Position numbers and translations under genes: made by a program. Shown piece after piece: positions 20,731 through 31,445 of a stretch of 64,000 bases of DNA. The stretch spans positions 5,929,666 to 5,993,665 of the forward strand of contig RPFO01000175.1 in NCBI GenBank assembly GCA_009746045.1, in the 5' to 3' direction. The notes under the pieces were generated by a model. The model had not been told where the DNA came from, did not search any database, and saw only the letters and a list, made by a program, of their open reading frames with translations. This DNA comes from Mesostigma viride (taxonomy: Eukaryota > Streptophyta > Mesostigmatophyceae > Mesostigmatales > Mesostigmataceae). How positions within the stretch are numbered: position 1 is the stretch's first letter; each line of letters begins with the position of its first letter.

Positions 20731-22459
20731 AATGTCCTCATTTGAGGACATAGTCCTCGTTTGAGACGGGGGGGGTCAGAGGCGCGGTTTTGGCGCCAAA
20801 TTTGGTCCTAGGGTCACTTGGTGGGTTTTGGCGCGAAACTGGGATAGGTACTGAGCGCGCCAAGCCCCTGGGGTCGACAGGGGTCGACCGTACCTGGAAA
20901 ATATGAGGCGACGAAAAGTACCTACAATAGCAAGAACATCGCAATGCAATCGAGTGTTTTGTCGAGTGGCGGCTATGGGGTCGTGCCAGTTCCGAGGCTT
21001 GCCTGAATGTTATAGGGCATTATTTTGCCCCGGACGAAGACAGCATTTTAGATCGTCATCTAGTGATTTCGAAGATGCTATTCTTCACGTGCAGGTGCTT
21101 TGTATATGTCGAAAATTTTGTTCATGAACGGATTTTGGCATTGTTGAAGAAAATCTGAGAGCTACGTAGATCGCATGATAGGTCAGTTCGCAGTTCGGTT
21201 TTACAATTTCTTTTTCCGCCCAGGCGCTGCGGATATCGCGAGTATGGGTTATGGTACGCTTCTGGGCTTATGGGCGACATGGGGAGAAGAGGGACCTGGG
21301 CAGTTGCATGCGTCAAAGAGTCTCTATTTTTTCGTCGTGATGTCGCAGTCGCGCCTGGCGAAAACCAGGGCGAGCGCGAGCCATATTTTTCTTTTGCCGC
21401 AAGGCTGGGTGCTTCCCACGCGTCACCGTCCTTTAATATATATTTCTTGAGCTGGCCCGCGCAGCTGGCGGCCTGGGCGCACGTCAAGAGCAAGGTTCCG
21501 ACTGTCATTCTCAACCGCATCGTTCTAAGTAAGCGTGTTAAGCGGATTGTAACCTATAACTCTCGCAGACGTGATCATTCCGGTTGCTTTCAATGCCCAA
21601 CTTCGTGGTTTTGATTACGTTTATGTCCGGGGAATAACGGAAGTTTGCTGGGCAGTACTTTCTTTTCCCGCTGCGTCACTGAAAAGGTAAACGGCCTTGC
21701 GTTATCAAAACAGCAGCGACTAGAAAGTCGCTGTGCTTAATTGCGATGTGGTAGTTTGATTCAACACATATACTGCCTTGTTGCTGAGAAGTTTTTCAAG
21801 GCTTGCTGGTATGTTGCCCATATGTTTCTAATGCTTCAACTCATGTCCAAGTGATCAAGACTGGCTTGGAAACTTGAGCTTGTCATGTTTACATTGTGCT
21901 TGTGTTACAACTTGTGCCTCTTTGCATTATATGTTTCATATATAACGTAAGGGTTCAGCATCATGGTTTAGCACCGTGGTGGCAGCCGAGCCTCTACCAA
22001 CGATCATGGACCTAACCTTGGCGAGTATTTGCTTCATATTTCACTCGTTGGACTGAGCTAGCTTTACACCTGCTGTATGGCCTGCACCATGGTCCCTGGT
22101 TGCCAGTTACATTTTGTCCCCCCACCCTGGCCGGCTGCAGGGTCTAGGACTGCGAGGGTGTAACATAGACATGTTGTGGGCACCCTGGGTGCATGTTCAG
22201 GGCCAGCCATGACCTGGCCATGCCTTCTTTCTTGGCATATTGTTGACTTGAGTGCTATTTGGTCACTCGCGTAGCGACCCCCCTGCATTCATAAATCGTA
22301 AACAATTATACAATGAGCATATTTCATGGATGTTAAGCATTGCAACTCTTGAACATATCATAAATGAACATGGTTCCATACCGTACCCATGGATGTGTTG
22401 ACATGTGTTAGTTATTACAAATGGTATCCATGCTTTAAAATGTCCTCATTTGAGGACAT
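20731..22459. mobile_element. Putative element bounded by AATGTCCTCATTTGAGGACAT palindromes
   Basis: The near-identical palindromic segment stands at 20,731-20,751 and 22,439-22,459 (1,729 bp outer distance). A G-run plus TCAGAGG lies just inside the left end. Short unassigned frames occur inside (20,903-21,127 and 21,175-21,614). No transposase is recognised. Evidence for mobility is the shared architecture with two other ~1.73-1.75-kb intervals in this window. Confidence 0.3.
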
Positions 22460-24240
22460 TTTCTTGGTGATTAGACAATACCTGGCAGCGTTAGGTTGTT
22501 TTCGTTGATGTCGTGGTCAGGGCCGCTTCAGTCGCAGCCTATGGCTTCTCGGGAAGGTTCAAGGGATGTCATAGAACGTGTTTTGGCAAGGATGTTGTGC
22601 GTAGTATGGCGATTTTTGTTGTGTGAGACGTACCCTTTCTTCGCAGCGCGGCATGCATCACAGCGCTCAGAAGCTGATGAACGGCCGCCAAAGCTTTCTT
22701 TGCATTTTATCGTTCAGCTGGGAAGGATGTTTATTGTGACGCCCATTTTGGAGATATTGCGTTTGTGCCAGTGACTGCACGTACATAGAAAGCTGCCACT
22801 ATTGGTTTATTTGAGCTTTCCCTTGCTATGATGATCTGACTAGACTACAACGTGCTGAGCCAACCATGCATGGTTGACATGGTTGGCTGCATGCAAGCTA
22901 TGCATACCATGCATGATCCTATCAAAGAGACAACCAGCGCAGGCCAGAAATCGGGAGAATCCGGACCATGGTAGCTCGAGCCTGCCGTTATCTTTTCTAT
23001 ACTTGGTTCCTTGCCCAGGCTCCATAGTCCCAGTTTGTCATCCATGCTGGGTAGGGTGCCCAGTTTAGGAGCTAGCTAGGTGTTGTAGTGTTGATTAGCT
23101 TGGTTGGCATCAACCTTACACTCTAATTACCCGGGGAGAAAAATAGAAAATGCTGGTTATAGGCATGCATTAGTGCTACCATCGTCATTGCTATGCACAT
23201 AGATACAAGGTTGGCCATGCTCGAGGGGCGGTGAAGGCGTATATACGAGGTGCGTGGCCACCCCTTTGTACTTTCTAAACATTTTCAGCATGTTTTTAAT
23301 TGGTGCATGTTGGATGGCATATGAAGTGCCATTGTGTTTACCTGCTTACTTAGGTTGTCCTTAGCGCCTTGTCAGGTCACTGGCCACATGTGAAACCCAT
23401 CAACCTGAGCAGTTCTTGTTACAATTATGACCCCCAACCTTGAGCATGTGTTGTCATGTCAGGGTGCAAGAGTTGATCATATGCGCTTTGGTCAGTTTGC
23501 AGAGGTATTTGATGAAGATGGAGATGCTAATGTGGCAAAATGGTAACTAAAACCTCCTTGTAGCGTCTTCGTGGGTGGCCGTCTTGGAATGGTTGTAACC
23601 AGGGAAGTTTTTGTCAGAATGGCGCCAAACCTTAACTAACACTGCTTGTTCAACGTCTCCATCGCAATGCAATGCTCACACGGGACATATTGCACCCGGC
23701 CCACAGGGGATGCCTCGGATCGTGTTGTTCGACGGGTCCGATTGAGCACCCTGTGGCATGCCTGTGGTGTGAGGGAAGGGGGGGGTCTCTGCCCCCCTAC
23801 CTGAACATTGTGCACACAGTCAGGGATTAATTGAAAGCACTTAGCTGCTCCGTGACTCTCCAACGGGAGCACGGGTATAATGAATTGATTAAGTAATTAA
23901 TTGATGATTCTCCTTCAGGCAAACCTAATGATCTATTCACTGCCACTAATAAGTGGCACTAATTAGTGAATAGATTAGTCACGTCAGGCAAACATTATTA
24001 TTCAAGCGCACTTGTTACATGTACGCACACAGGTATACTTAGTGGCTGGCACGAGCCCTGGATATATAGACACCCTTATCAGAGAACGGCCATGTCAGTG
24101 CTGGTGCATGAAAGCGCCTTCAGGTGTCAACTACTGACCGACCCGACCCCATATGTATTTACAAGTCTCACACTCAATCACGCTAGGGTCTGCCGCCTCC
24201 GACAATTCCTGAATTATTGGGGACGGTGTGGGGGGTGAAT
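22460..24240. other. No recognised gene; second copy of the ~200-bp dispersed repeat
   Basis: 22,496-22,771 (+) is an unassigned 92-residue frame. 23,685-23,915 is the homologue of 12,545-12,760. No other feature is supportable here. Confidence 0.35.
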
Positions 24241-24463
24241 CGAAAATCATTGACAACTGTCAGTCATAGCTAGCTCAAAAGGTTAGCTAGCAAGACCGAG
24301 ACTGCCATAAATAACTCAACCCGCACAAATAACTGCACGACGTCATGCAGTATACACCAGTTGCGTGGAACAAGAAAGAAGCAGAGACGTGCAACACAGA
24401 TGCAATGCACTCATGAGCCTGGAGCTCACATACTCGCCTGGAGCACCAGGAAGTGCCACCTCA

Positions 24464-25989
24464 TCAGTCCACCTCCTCAATCTTAGGCCCCGCTCGACCC
24501 GCTCCGCCTCCACTGCCCCCAGGCATGCCCCCCCCCGGCATTCCCCCCGGGACTGCCCCTGGGACATCCTCCCCGCCACCGGCCTCCGCATACACCTTTG
24601 CCACGATCGGGGAGCAGATGTCCTCCAGCTCCTTCTTCTTGTCATCAAACTCCTCCGCCTCCGCCAGCTGGTTCCCGTCCAGCCACTTGATCGCGTCCTC
24701 CACCGCATCCACGATCTTCTTCTTGTCATCGGCCGAGATCTTGGACCCAAGCCCGCCCGGGTCGCTCATGCTGTTGCGCATGTTGAACGCGTACCCCTCG
24801 AGCCCGTTCTTGGCCTCCACCTTCTTCATCTGCGCCTCGTCCTGCGCCTTGTAGGCCTCTGCGTCCTTGACCATGCGCTCGATCTCGTCCTTGGACAGCC
24901 GGCCCTTGTCGTTGGTGATGGTGATGCGGCTCTTGTTGCCGGACGCCTTGTCCTCCGCCGACACGTTCAGGATGCCGTTGGCATCGACATCAAACGTAAC
25001 GGTGATCTGGGGCACGCCACGTGGCGCCGGAGGAATCCCCGAGAGCTCAAACTTGCCCAAGAGATGGTTGTCGCGCGTCATCTTGCGCTCACCCTCAAAC
25101 ACCTGGATGAGCACGCCCGGCTGGTTGTCCGAGTACGTGGAAAAGATCTGCTCCTTCTTGGTCGGGATCGTCGTGTTCCGGGGTATCAGCGTCGTCATGA
25201 CGCCGCCCGCGGTCTCCAGGCCCAAGCTCAGCGGCGTGACGTCCAACAGCAGCAGGTCCTGCACCTTGCTCGAGGTGACACCGGAGAGAATGGCGGCCTG
25301 CACCGCAGCGCCGTACGCTACCGCCTCGTCCGGGTTGATGCTCTTGTTCAGCTCCTTGCCGTTGAAGAAGTCCTGCAGCAGCTGCTGCACCTTGGGGATG
25401 CGGGTTGACCCGCCGACCAGCACAATCTCCTGCACTTGCCCCTTGCTGAGCTTGGCGTCCCTCAGGACGGTCTCTACGGGGTCCATGCATTTCCTGAACA
25501 GGTCGGCATTGAGCTCCTCGAATCGAGCGCGGGTGATCGTCGAATAGAAATCAATCCCCTCGAAGAGGCTGTCAAGCTCAACCGTGGTCTGCGCGGCCGA
25601 CGAGAGTGTCCGCTTGGCGCGCTCGCACGACGTCCGTAGACGCCGCAGCGCGCGGGCATTCCCGCTGATGTCCTTCTTGTACTTGCGTTTGAACTCCTGC
25701 ACGAAATGGGACACCATCCGGTTGTCAAAGTCCTCGCCACCCAGGTGGGTGTCGCCAGCAGTCGCCTTGACCTCGAACACGCCCTCCTCGATGGTGAGAA
25801 GGGAGACGTCAAAGGTGCCGCCACCCAGGTCGAAGATGAGCACGTTGTGCTCGCCGCGGCCCGCGAGCTTCTTGTCGAGCCCGTACGCGATGGCGGCGGC
25901 GGTCGGCTCGTTGATGATGCGGAGAACGTTCAGGCCGGCGATCACGCCCGCATCCTTGGTGGCCTGCCGCTGGCTGTCGTTGAAGTAGG
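24464..25989 (-). CDS. HSP70: Cytosolic HSP70 chaperone, exon 2
   Basis: Residues 154-661 of an ATP-dependent 70-kDa chaperone. The intron acceptor ...AACTTCCAG ends at 25,990, and the exon opens with the last two bases of the Ala codon in [12 protein letters not shown]70 signature 2 ([14 protein letters not shown]) is at residues 205-218 and signature 3 ([15 protein letters not shown]) at 342-356. The substrate-binding domain includes the stretch around [10 protein letters not shown]. The lid is followed by a Gly/Met/Pro-rich tail and the C-terminal EEVD, which binds TPR co-chaperones and marks the cytosolic/nuclear class. Total length 661 residues, normal for the family. The 347-residue frame on the opposite strand here is a shadow. 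Confidence 0.97.
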
Positions 25990-26603
25990 CTGGAAGTTTT
26001 TCGGTTCAGTTGTGCGTGTGTGTGTGGGGGGGGGGATATAGGTTTCAACAGAGGGCAGTGTCAAAGCAGCGTCAACTAATTAATTAGTTATTTAATGAGG
26101 TGATTCATTGAGTCGGAATTCTGAAAAAATCCTGATTAAACAAAGCAAGAAGAAGTTAAATCTCACGACCACGTCACGGGAGCATAGATCCGTGATGGTA
26201 TGGGTGATGGTGGGGGCGGAGGGCACGCACGCCTTCCTGATGGGTCGCTAGCGATCGAGTGCATAAACAGCAGGATAAAGATACAACACAGGGATACAAA
26301 AGAGACTGGAGCGGCATGGTTCCGTTAGTGGGCTGCACGCCATGCATGCGAACAGAGGGCCGAATTGGTGAAGCCAGCATGGTGAGTTGATAGAGAAGAG
26401 CCATGACCCATTGACGGCTTGGGGGACGAGGAAAAAACGCACCTCGTGATGGGAGAAAGGAAGGGGTCACTGAAGGAAGGGGAGGAAAGAGGAAGCAGCG
26501 AGCGCCAAGCTCAAAGGAATTTCAAAGAAACTGTAAAGAAAAACTTTGAAGAATGAATACGTATACGCAAACGTCGTCGGGATTATGGGCGATGGCGGCT
26601 TAC
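25990..26603 (-). other. HSP70: HSP70 intron, 614 bp
   Basis: Donor CCTG|GTAAGC at 26,603 and acceptor TTCCAG at 25,990 (phase 1). Contains a GT/G-rich run (26,015-26,035) and TTAAT-rich DNA. CTCACGACCACGTCACGGGAGCATAGA (26,162-26,188) resembles the CACGTGAC hairpin repeat seen at 8.3 kb. Confidence 0.9.
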
Positions 26604-27063
26604 CAGGCACGGTCACGACGGCGTCCTTGACCTGCTTTCCCAGGTACGCCTCCGCAGTAGACCTCATGCTCCCGAGCACCATGCTGCTGATCTCTTCTGC
26701 GGAAAACTGCTTGCGCTCTCCTCGAAATTCCACGTCGATTAGTGGTTTGTCGCTGGGACCGCACACCACTTTGAAGGAGAAATGTTTCATGTCCGACTGC
26801 ACGGAAGGGTCGGAGAATTTCCGACCAATCAACCTCTTCGCGTCGAAAACAGTGTTCTCGGGGTTCATGGCAACCTGATTCTTGGCTGCATCACCGACCA
26901 GGCGCTCGGTGTCCGTGAACGCCACAAACGACGGTGTCGTACGGTTGCCCTGGTCATTGGCAATAATTTCGACGCGGTCAGACGCTGCGTCGAAGACACC
27001 AACACAGCTGTAGGTCGTCCCTAGGTCAATGCCAACCGCTGGCGCACCGCCCTTGCTCCCCAT
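26604..27063 (-). CDS. HSP70: Cytosolic HSP70 chaperone, exon 1
   Basis: Residues 1-153 plus the first base of codon 154. ATG at 27,063 starts [28 protein letters not shown] (12-19) is HSP70 signature 1, the phosphate-binding start of the nucleotide-binding domain. The exon ends ...DAVVTVP at donor GTAAGC. Joining exon 1 (460 nt) and exon 2 (1,526 nt) keeps frame (1,986 nt, 661 codons plus stop). No signal or transit peptide is seen, consistent with a cytosolic protein. Confidence 0.97.
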
Positions 27064-28349
27064 GTTGTCGTGCGTGACAGGCGGCCTTGAAAAAGACGAC
27101 TTTTATGGTGGACGAAACGACGGTCGACGTAGTAATGGCTTTTGTCGCAGAATTCGCCGCGGAGGACATACCGACCACGGTCGTGCGAAGCGTTACTAAT
27201 AAGGCGGGCTGTGGTGCCACTTGTCGCATCTTGCTTCTAGGACCTTCTAACAGCCTTCTTCCGCCGATGCTTGGAACCGAAGGTTCCTCGGCGCCTTGGA
27301 AATAGGTAAACACGTACAGAAGGTAAAAAAGCCTGGAAGTGCGAATGTGGCCGCAGAATAACCGGTTGTTGGGCGGCCCTTGAATGGAGCTGCACGTGGC
27401 ATCTGTGAAATTTTTTTTGGTTTCCTTCCCGCCAATTTACTGTGGTCTCACACGACACACATAATTATCTACTAAACTTGATGCGTTATACCAGGTTTTG
27501 CTGTTGCTGTAATCTATATCGCATACCACTGACCAGCCATTTGTACCTACTTAAGATCTTTTGCCCCAAACCAGCCCTGCGATCTTAAACCTGAAATTCC
27601 AAAATCCAGGGTCTCTAGATCTCAAACCTGGTGGTGGGGGGTGTACGTTCATACTGGGTACTACTGAACAGTAGTTACTATGCAGGCTGCTCGTGTTCGG
27701 CCTGAGTTCAGCCTGATCAGGCGTGGGACACTGCTGCCCATGTGCGGCGTGGGCAACAACAAAAACAACACACAACAACAGCCGTGGGACACAACAACAT
27801 ACTACATAATTATGCAGGCGGCGAGTGAGAGGTTTTCTAAAGCAAGTTGCAAACAGCAAAACCTCCCTAATCATATTATTGTGGCACCCTCACGTCGCGG
27901 ATGACGATCTCTGGCAGCAAGCCCTACTGAGATAGGTAATTATTTTACTCGGTTTACTGGGGCGAAGTCCGCGAGATTTTTTCGATTAAATGAGATGTGG
28001 AATTTGTTACTCCGTCCGCGTCGCAGATTAGGCGACCTATACAGTTGTATTACGTACAGCCATTTATTGTAGCATCGTAGATCTCTTTGTTTCTGCTTAC
28101 TACCAGCAGTCGCAATAATGGCGGATTATAGGCAGAAAAAATGTTTTCAATCACCATGACCAGAGAGATCTTATTAGTGCGATATTGCCTATTCATGTAA
28201 TGCAAATCGATGTCAACGATACTGCAGGCGTCTGTAATACGTATTATCATTGCCGACTGTGATATGGTCGTCCTGATTACATTTCTCCGCACGCTTTATT
28301 TGTGTGATAATCCCTTTCATCGGAACAGCTTCCTGAAATCGCGCGTCGA
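27064..28349. other. Intergenic region between divergent HSP70 and MYND genes
   Basis: 1.29 kb with no convincing gene. It must contain the promoters of both genes. The first 250 bp on the HSP70 side is GC-rich with the candidate heat-shock element; the MYND side (27,900-28,340) is AT-rich. Short open frames are not supported. Confidence 0.6.
27273..27287. promoter_or_regulatory. Candidate heat-shock element upstream of HSP70
   Basis: GGAACCGAAGGTTCC contains GAA and TTC units at 5-bp spacing (GAA 27,274, GAA 27,279, TTC 27,284), including one correct inverted pair nGAAnnTTCn. It lies ~215 bp upstream of the HSP70 ATG. More TTC triplets occur at 27,235-27,260. Position and match fit heat-shock-factor control; function is inferred. 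Confidence 0.4.
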
Positions 28350-28451
28350 ATGAGGAACTTACCGGCTGGCGTGCCCTGCCATAGGGAACATTGCGACGCG
28401 CCGGCCACCAAATCATGCGCGAGGTGTCGATTATCCTACTACTGCTCCAGA
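28350..28451 (+). CDS. MYND zinc-finger protein, exon 1
   Basis: 34 codons, MRNLPAGVPCHREHC... ending YYCSR at donor AGA|GTAAGT, phase 0. It provides the first MYND cysteines: C10, C15, C23, C26 and C32. The ATG at 28,350 is the first in frame before the zinc finger, so the finger lies at the extreme N-terminus. Confidence 0.75.
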
Positions 28452-28643
28452 GTAAGTAATGCTTTGGGGCAGCTCTGCCGGCATATATTAATTAGCGATG
28501 GGGGGGCGGCAAGAGCGCCAACGGGCGAATATCACACATTGCGCTTAGGCGCAGTTTATTCTAGTCTTGTCGAAATTTCTTAATTAAGAAACCTATGTGT
28601 GTCATGCTTGGAACCTTTCCTCGAACGTCTCTCATGCCTACAG
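28452..28643 (+). other. Intron of the MYND gene, 192 bp
   Basis: GTAAGT ... CATGCCTACAG. It splits the MYND finger between the fifth and sixth Cys ligands. Its removal is required to give the canonical CSR-ECQ junction. Confidence 0.8.
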
Positions 28644-30278
28644 GAATGCCAGGTACGCGATTACCCTCAGCACAAGGCGAAATGCCAGGAGATGGCATCA
28701 CAGGAGGAAAGAGCAACCGGTGCCGCACGCCCATTGGACTCTACCCAAGCTGAGGACTTGGTTGCAGCTGTAGCTCGACAGTTGGAGGGTCAGGGTGCAG
28801 CCGCTGCTAGCGCGGGGCCCTCGGAGGAGCAATCCCCAATGAAGCAACTGCAGGCTCTGGCCGGCCTGTCCTTCAAGAATGAAAAGCTGCTTGGAAAAGC
28901 GGGTGCATGTGAAATACTCGCATCCGCCTTTGACCGTGCCCTGGCTGCCGCTGACTCAGCTTCCCTGTACGAGATCTGCACCGGCATGACCGCCCTGACG
29001 GCGACCTGCGCCAAGAACCGGGCCGCCTTTGGCAGGCTCGGGGTCATCGCCGGCACCACCAAAGCGCTGATGCTGGCCACCCGCGGACGGGACTGGCCGC
29101 TCGCGGGCGCCACCAGCTCGCTCCTGGCAAAACTGGCCCTGAACATTAACCATCACGAATCCTCGCAGCGTGCTCAGTTCTTCCAGGCCGAAGCGTTTGG
29201 CGCGCTCGCCAAGTGCATCGTGGCGGCGGCCAGAGCTCCCGAGCTGGGTGCCCCTGCGAGCTACCTGGCCTGCGACGCCATGCATGACTTGGAACCCATG
29301 TCCGCGTGCTGCGGCATGATGTTTTCGGTCGTGCCCGGCCTGGGCGCTGCCTTGGAAAGGTGCCTGCATGCCGCCGTCACCGCGGCAGCCGCGGCCATCA
29401 CGCACGCGCAGCGCGAGCCGGAGAGGCTGCGGGACGCAGTCACCGACGTAAAACGTGCCTGCAATGGGATCTTTGTTATTGCCCGGTGGCCCGGCGTGTG
29501 CCAGGAGCAGGTGGACGCGATCGCCACGCCGCGCCTGTGCCAGGACCTACGCGACGCGCTGGCCATGGCATTGTCCCCCGAGTACAGGCGGGAGCGCCCA
29601 CGGTGCGACCCGGCGTGGTGGCTCGCGCGATATCCCACCCGGGTGGCCTACGGCCTGTGCTGCTGCCACATCAATGTCCCGCCCGACCTGCGCCCCGCGG
29701 GGGACAGCATCGTCGATCTTCTCAAGGCCGCGAACCGCGAGGGTGACCACCCCGCGCAATGCGACGCGGCGCTAGGGGTTTCTGGGATGGCCAGGGACGT
29801 GGCGATGGCCTCCCAGCTGGCTGCAGGGGGGGCATATGAGGCGGCGCTCGAGGCGCTTGGCCAGGCAGTGGATCGCAAGGACTCGATCACGGTCTGCCAC
29901 TCCATGGAAGCAGTCCGGCGGCTGGCGGCGGACTCCGACATCGCTCGGCAGCTGTCGTCGAGCCCCACAGCCTGTGAGCTGCTGGTTCGGTCGCTGCGCG
30001 TCGCGTCGGAGACGCTCGCGAAGGATCAGGAGACCGATGAGCTGACACTATCCATGGACACCTGGGTGGATATATGGCAGCCCATGATGCGGATGCACCC
30101 GCCCTGCAAGCAGTTCTTCTTGGACGCGGGCGCACTCGACGCGCTGCGCTACGCCCTGACCGACGTCCCCATGGTGGCGAAGAATCCGTTTGCGAGTTCG
30201 CTCTATCTCGAGACAATGCGTGCTCTCGCGAAGCCTCCCAGCGCCGGCAGCCAGTCGTCCGGGCAAGCCCGCCATTGA
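28644..30278 (+). CDS. MYND zinc-finger protein, exon 2 (alpha-helical body)
   Basis: 544 codons plus TGA; the spliced protein is 578 residues. The exon opens ECQVRDYPQHKAKC, completing the MYND zinc finger (final ligands in the CQ...HKAKC pattern), a small protein-interaction module found in transcriptional regulators and SMYD methyltransferases. The body after ~residue 60 is rich in Ala, Leu and Arg, reads as helices, and has no SET motifs I can find, so it is not a SMYD enzyme. Armadillo-like helical repeats are possible (for example GAYEAALEALGQAV) but not proven. High-GC codon use matches HSP70. It is divergent from HSP70 with a shared upstream region. Target and function are unknown. 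Confidence 0.8.
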   Translation, partial: ECQVRDYPQHKAKCQEMASQEERATGAARPLDSTQAEDLVAAVARQLEGQGAAAASAGPSEEQSPMKQLQALAGLSFKNEKLLGKAGACEILASAFDRALAAADSASLYEICTGMTALTATCAKNRAAFGRLGVIAGTTKALMLATRGRDWPLAGATSSLLAKLALNINHHESSQRAQFFQAEAFGALAKCIVAAARAPELGAPASYLACDAMHDLEPMSACCGMMFSVVPGLGAALERCLHAAVTAAAAAITHAQREPERLRDAVTDVKRACNGIFVIARWPGVCQEQVDAIATPRLCQDLRDALAMALSPEYRRERPRCDPAWWLARYPTRVAYGLCCCHINVPPDLRPAGDSIVDLLKAANREGDHPAQCDAALGVSGMARDVAMASQLAAGGAYEAALEALGQAVDRKDSITVCHSMEAVRRLAADSDIARQLSSSPTACELLVRSLRVASETLAKDQETDELTLSMDTWVDIWQPMMRMHPPCKQFFLDAGALDALRYALTDVPMVAKNPFASSLYLETMRALAKPPSAGSQSSGQARH

Positions 30279-31304
30279 AAGCTGGGGCCGTTAGGAGGAC
30301 CACTCGCATGTGAGGACCTCATGGCACTGTGCGCGACGTGCGCGGTCCAAGGGTTTAGTTTGTGAGAAATTGTCTTGTAGTAATGAGACATTTGTCTTAT
30401 TTCAGCTATATAAGTATTACAAGCTATATTTGTATAGTAGTACTACTATTAGCTAAACTAGTCTAGTAGACGGCTTATATTAGCTTATATTTAGCTTTAT
30501 ATTACAAACCTCTCGGGTTGGTAAGCCAGCGCATGTCGACAAGCAAGGCTATGAGTTCATGGTGCTGCCGGCCAGGGGCCGTATGATCCACCAGGCATCT
30601 GGCATGAGCTTCCATACTCCTGGCCGCTTGGAACAGAGATCTGCGCTGTGCCCTTTACTTGTTTCAATGCTCTGTGTTAGCTGTATTGTGGTGTATAAGT
30701 GTGACGTATCACCCGTAGTATCGCCAGCTCCATTAGCTCATGCATCTCCATATCTGTTTGATAGTCTTAAGTCTAGGGCCAGTATGTACTTGGCAAGCTT
30801 GCATATGACCTTTCCGATGGGCGTCGTGACTTAGGCCGGCTGGCCTGCGCTGGCTAATGTTTTGTTTTATGCATGCCAACTGTTCTGCAAGGCGTGAATG
30901 CACGGGCAGACATTGATTTCCAGGTGGCCTATAGCTCTACAATCAATGTGTATAATATATCATTTTCACACGCCCCCCCCCGCACGGCATAATTAAATAA
31001 AGCTAGGCATCATCTGGAGGGTGGCTCATCATAGGCACACATGTACATGACTAGAAGGCTAGGCCTCAGCTGGTATAGTGCCTGTAGTAGGCGGGCATGT
31101 ACAAGGCCACTGTCTAACTATTCTACACTGCATGAATTCTGCATGAACAAGTCTCGAGTGCAGACACGTGTGTAGTACTCCTACACACAGATCTCGAATG
31201 ATTTATCTAGTACCAAATCCGAAAGGCTTGCATCACTCCCCGGAAAGGAGAACTTTTGCGGATGACTGTAGGTGTCAGTTGGCGATGCCCTAGGATCCGG
31301 AGAC
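30279..31304. other. No gene seen
   Basis: 3' flank of the MYND gene. It includes a TA-rich stretch of TATATTTAGCTTATAT type (30,400-30,500) and a C-run at 30,975. No supported coding or RNA feature. Confidence 0.5.
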
Positions 31305-31366
31305 GTCCGTCCTATAGTCAGCAAAATTGGTGCGAGAGGTCCCCAGTTCGATTCCGGCCTGGATTC
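31305..31366 (+). repeat. tRNA-like (pol III box) short repeat
   Basis: CCTATAGTCAGC...GAGAGGTCCCCAGTTCGATTCCGG contains a B-box-like GTTCGATTCC and an A-box-like TATAGTCAGC 35 bp upstream. Box spacing is shorter than in a real tRNA and the T-stem pairs poorly. A related sequence with the same CCTATAGTC and GAGGTCC...GTTCGAATCC blocks occurs at 53,110-53,160. It is more like a tRNA-derived SINE than a functional tRNA. Confidence 0.35.
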
Positions 31367-31445
31367 ATTTGCAGATCGCGTTTTTCCGCGTTTTCCGCGG
31401 ACCGGCACTGAACGCAAATGGTTTTCACCTTTGCGGCGTGCCAAA

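Noticed and set aside
24365-25408. 347-codon plus-strand ORF
   Set aside because: Antisense shadow of HSP70 exon 2; GC-rich codon bias leaves the opposite strand open.
31305-31366. Functional tRNA gene
   Set aside because: The B box is good, but the T-stem mispairs and the distance to the A-box-like motif is too short for a full anticodon arm.
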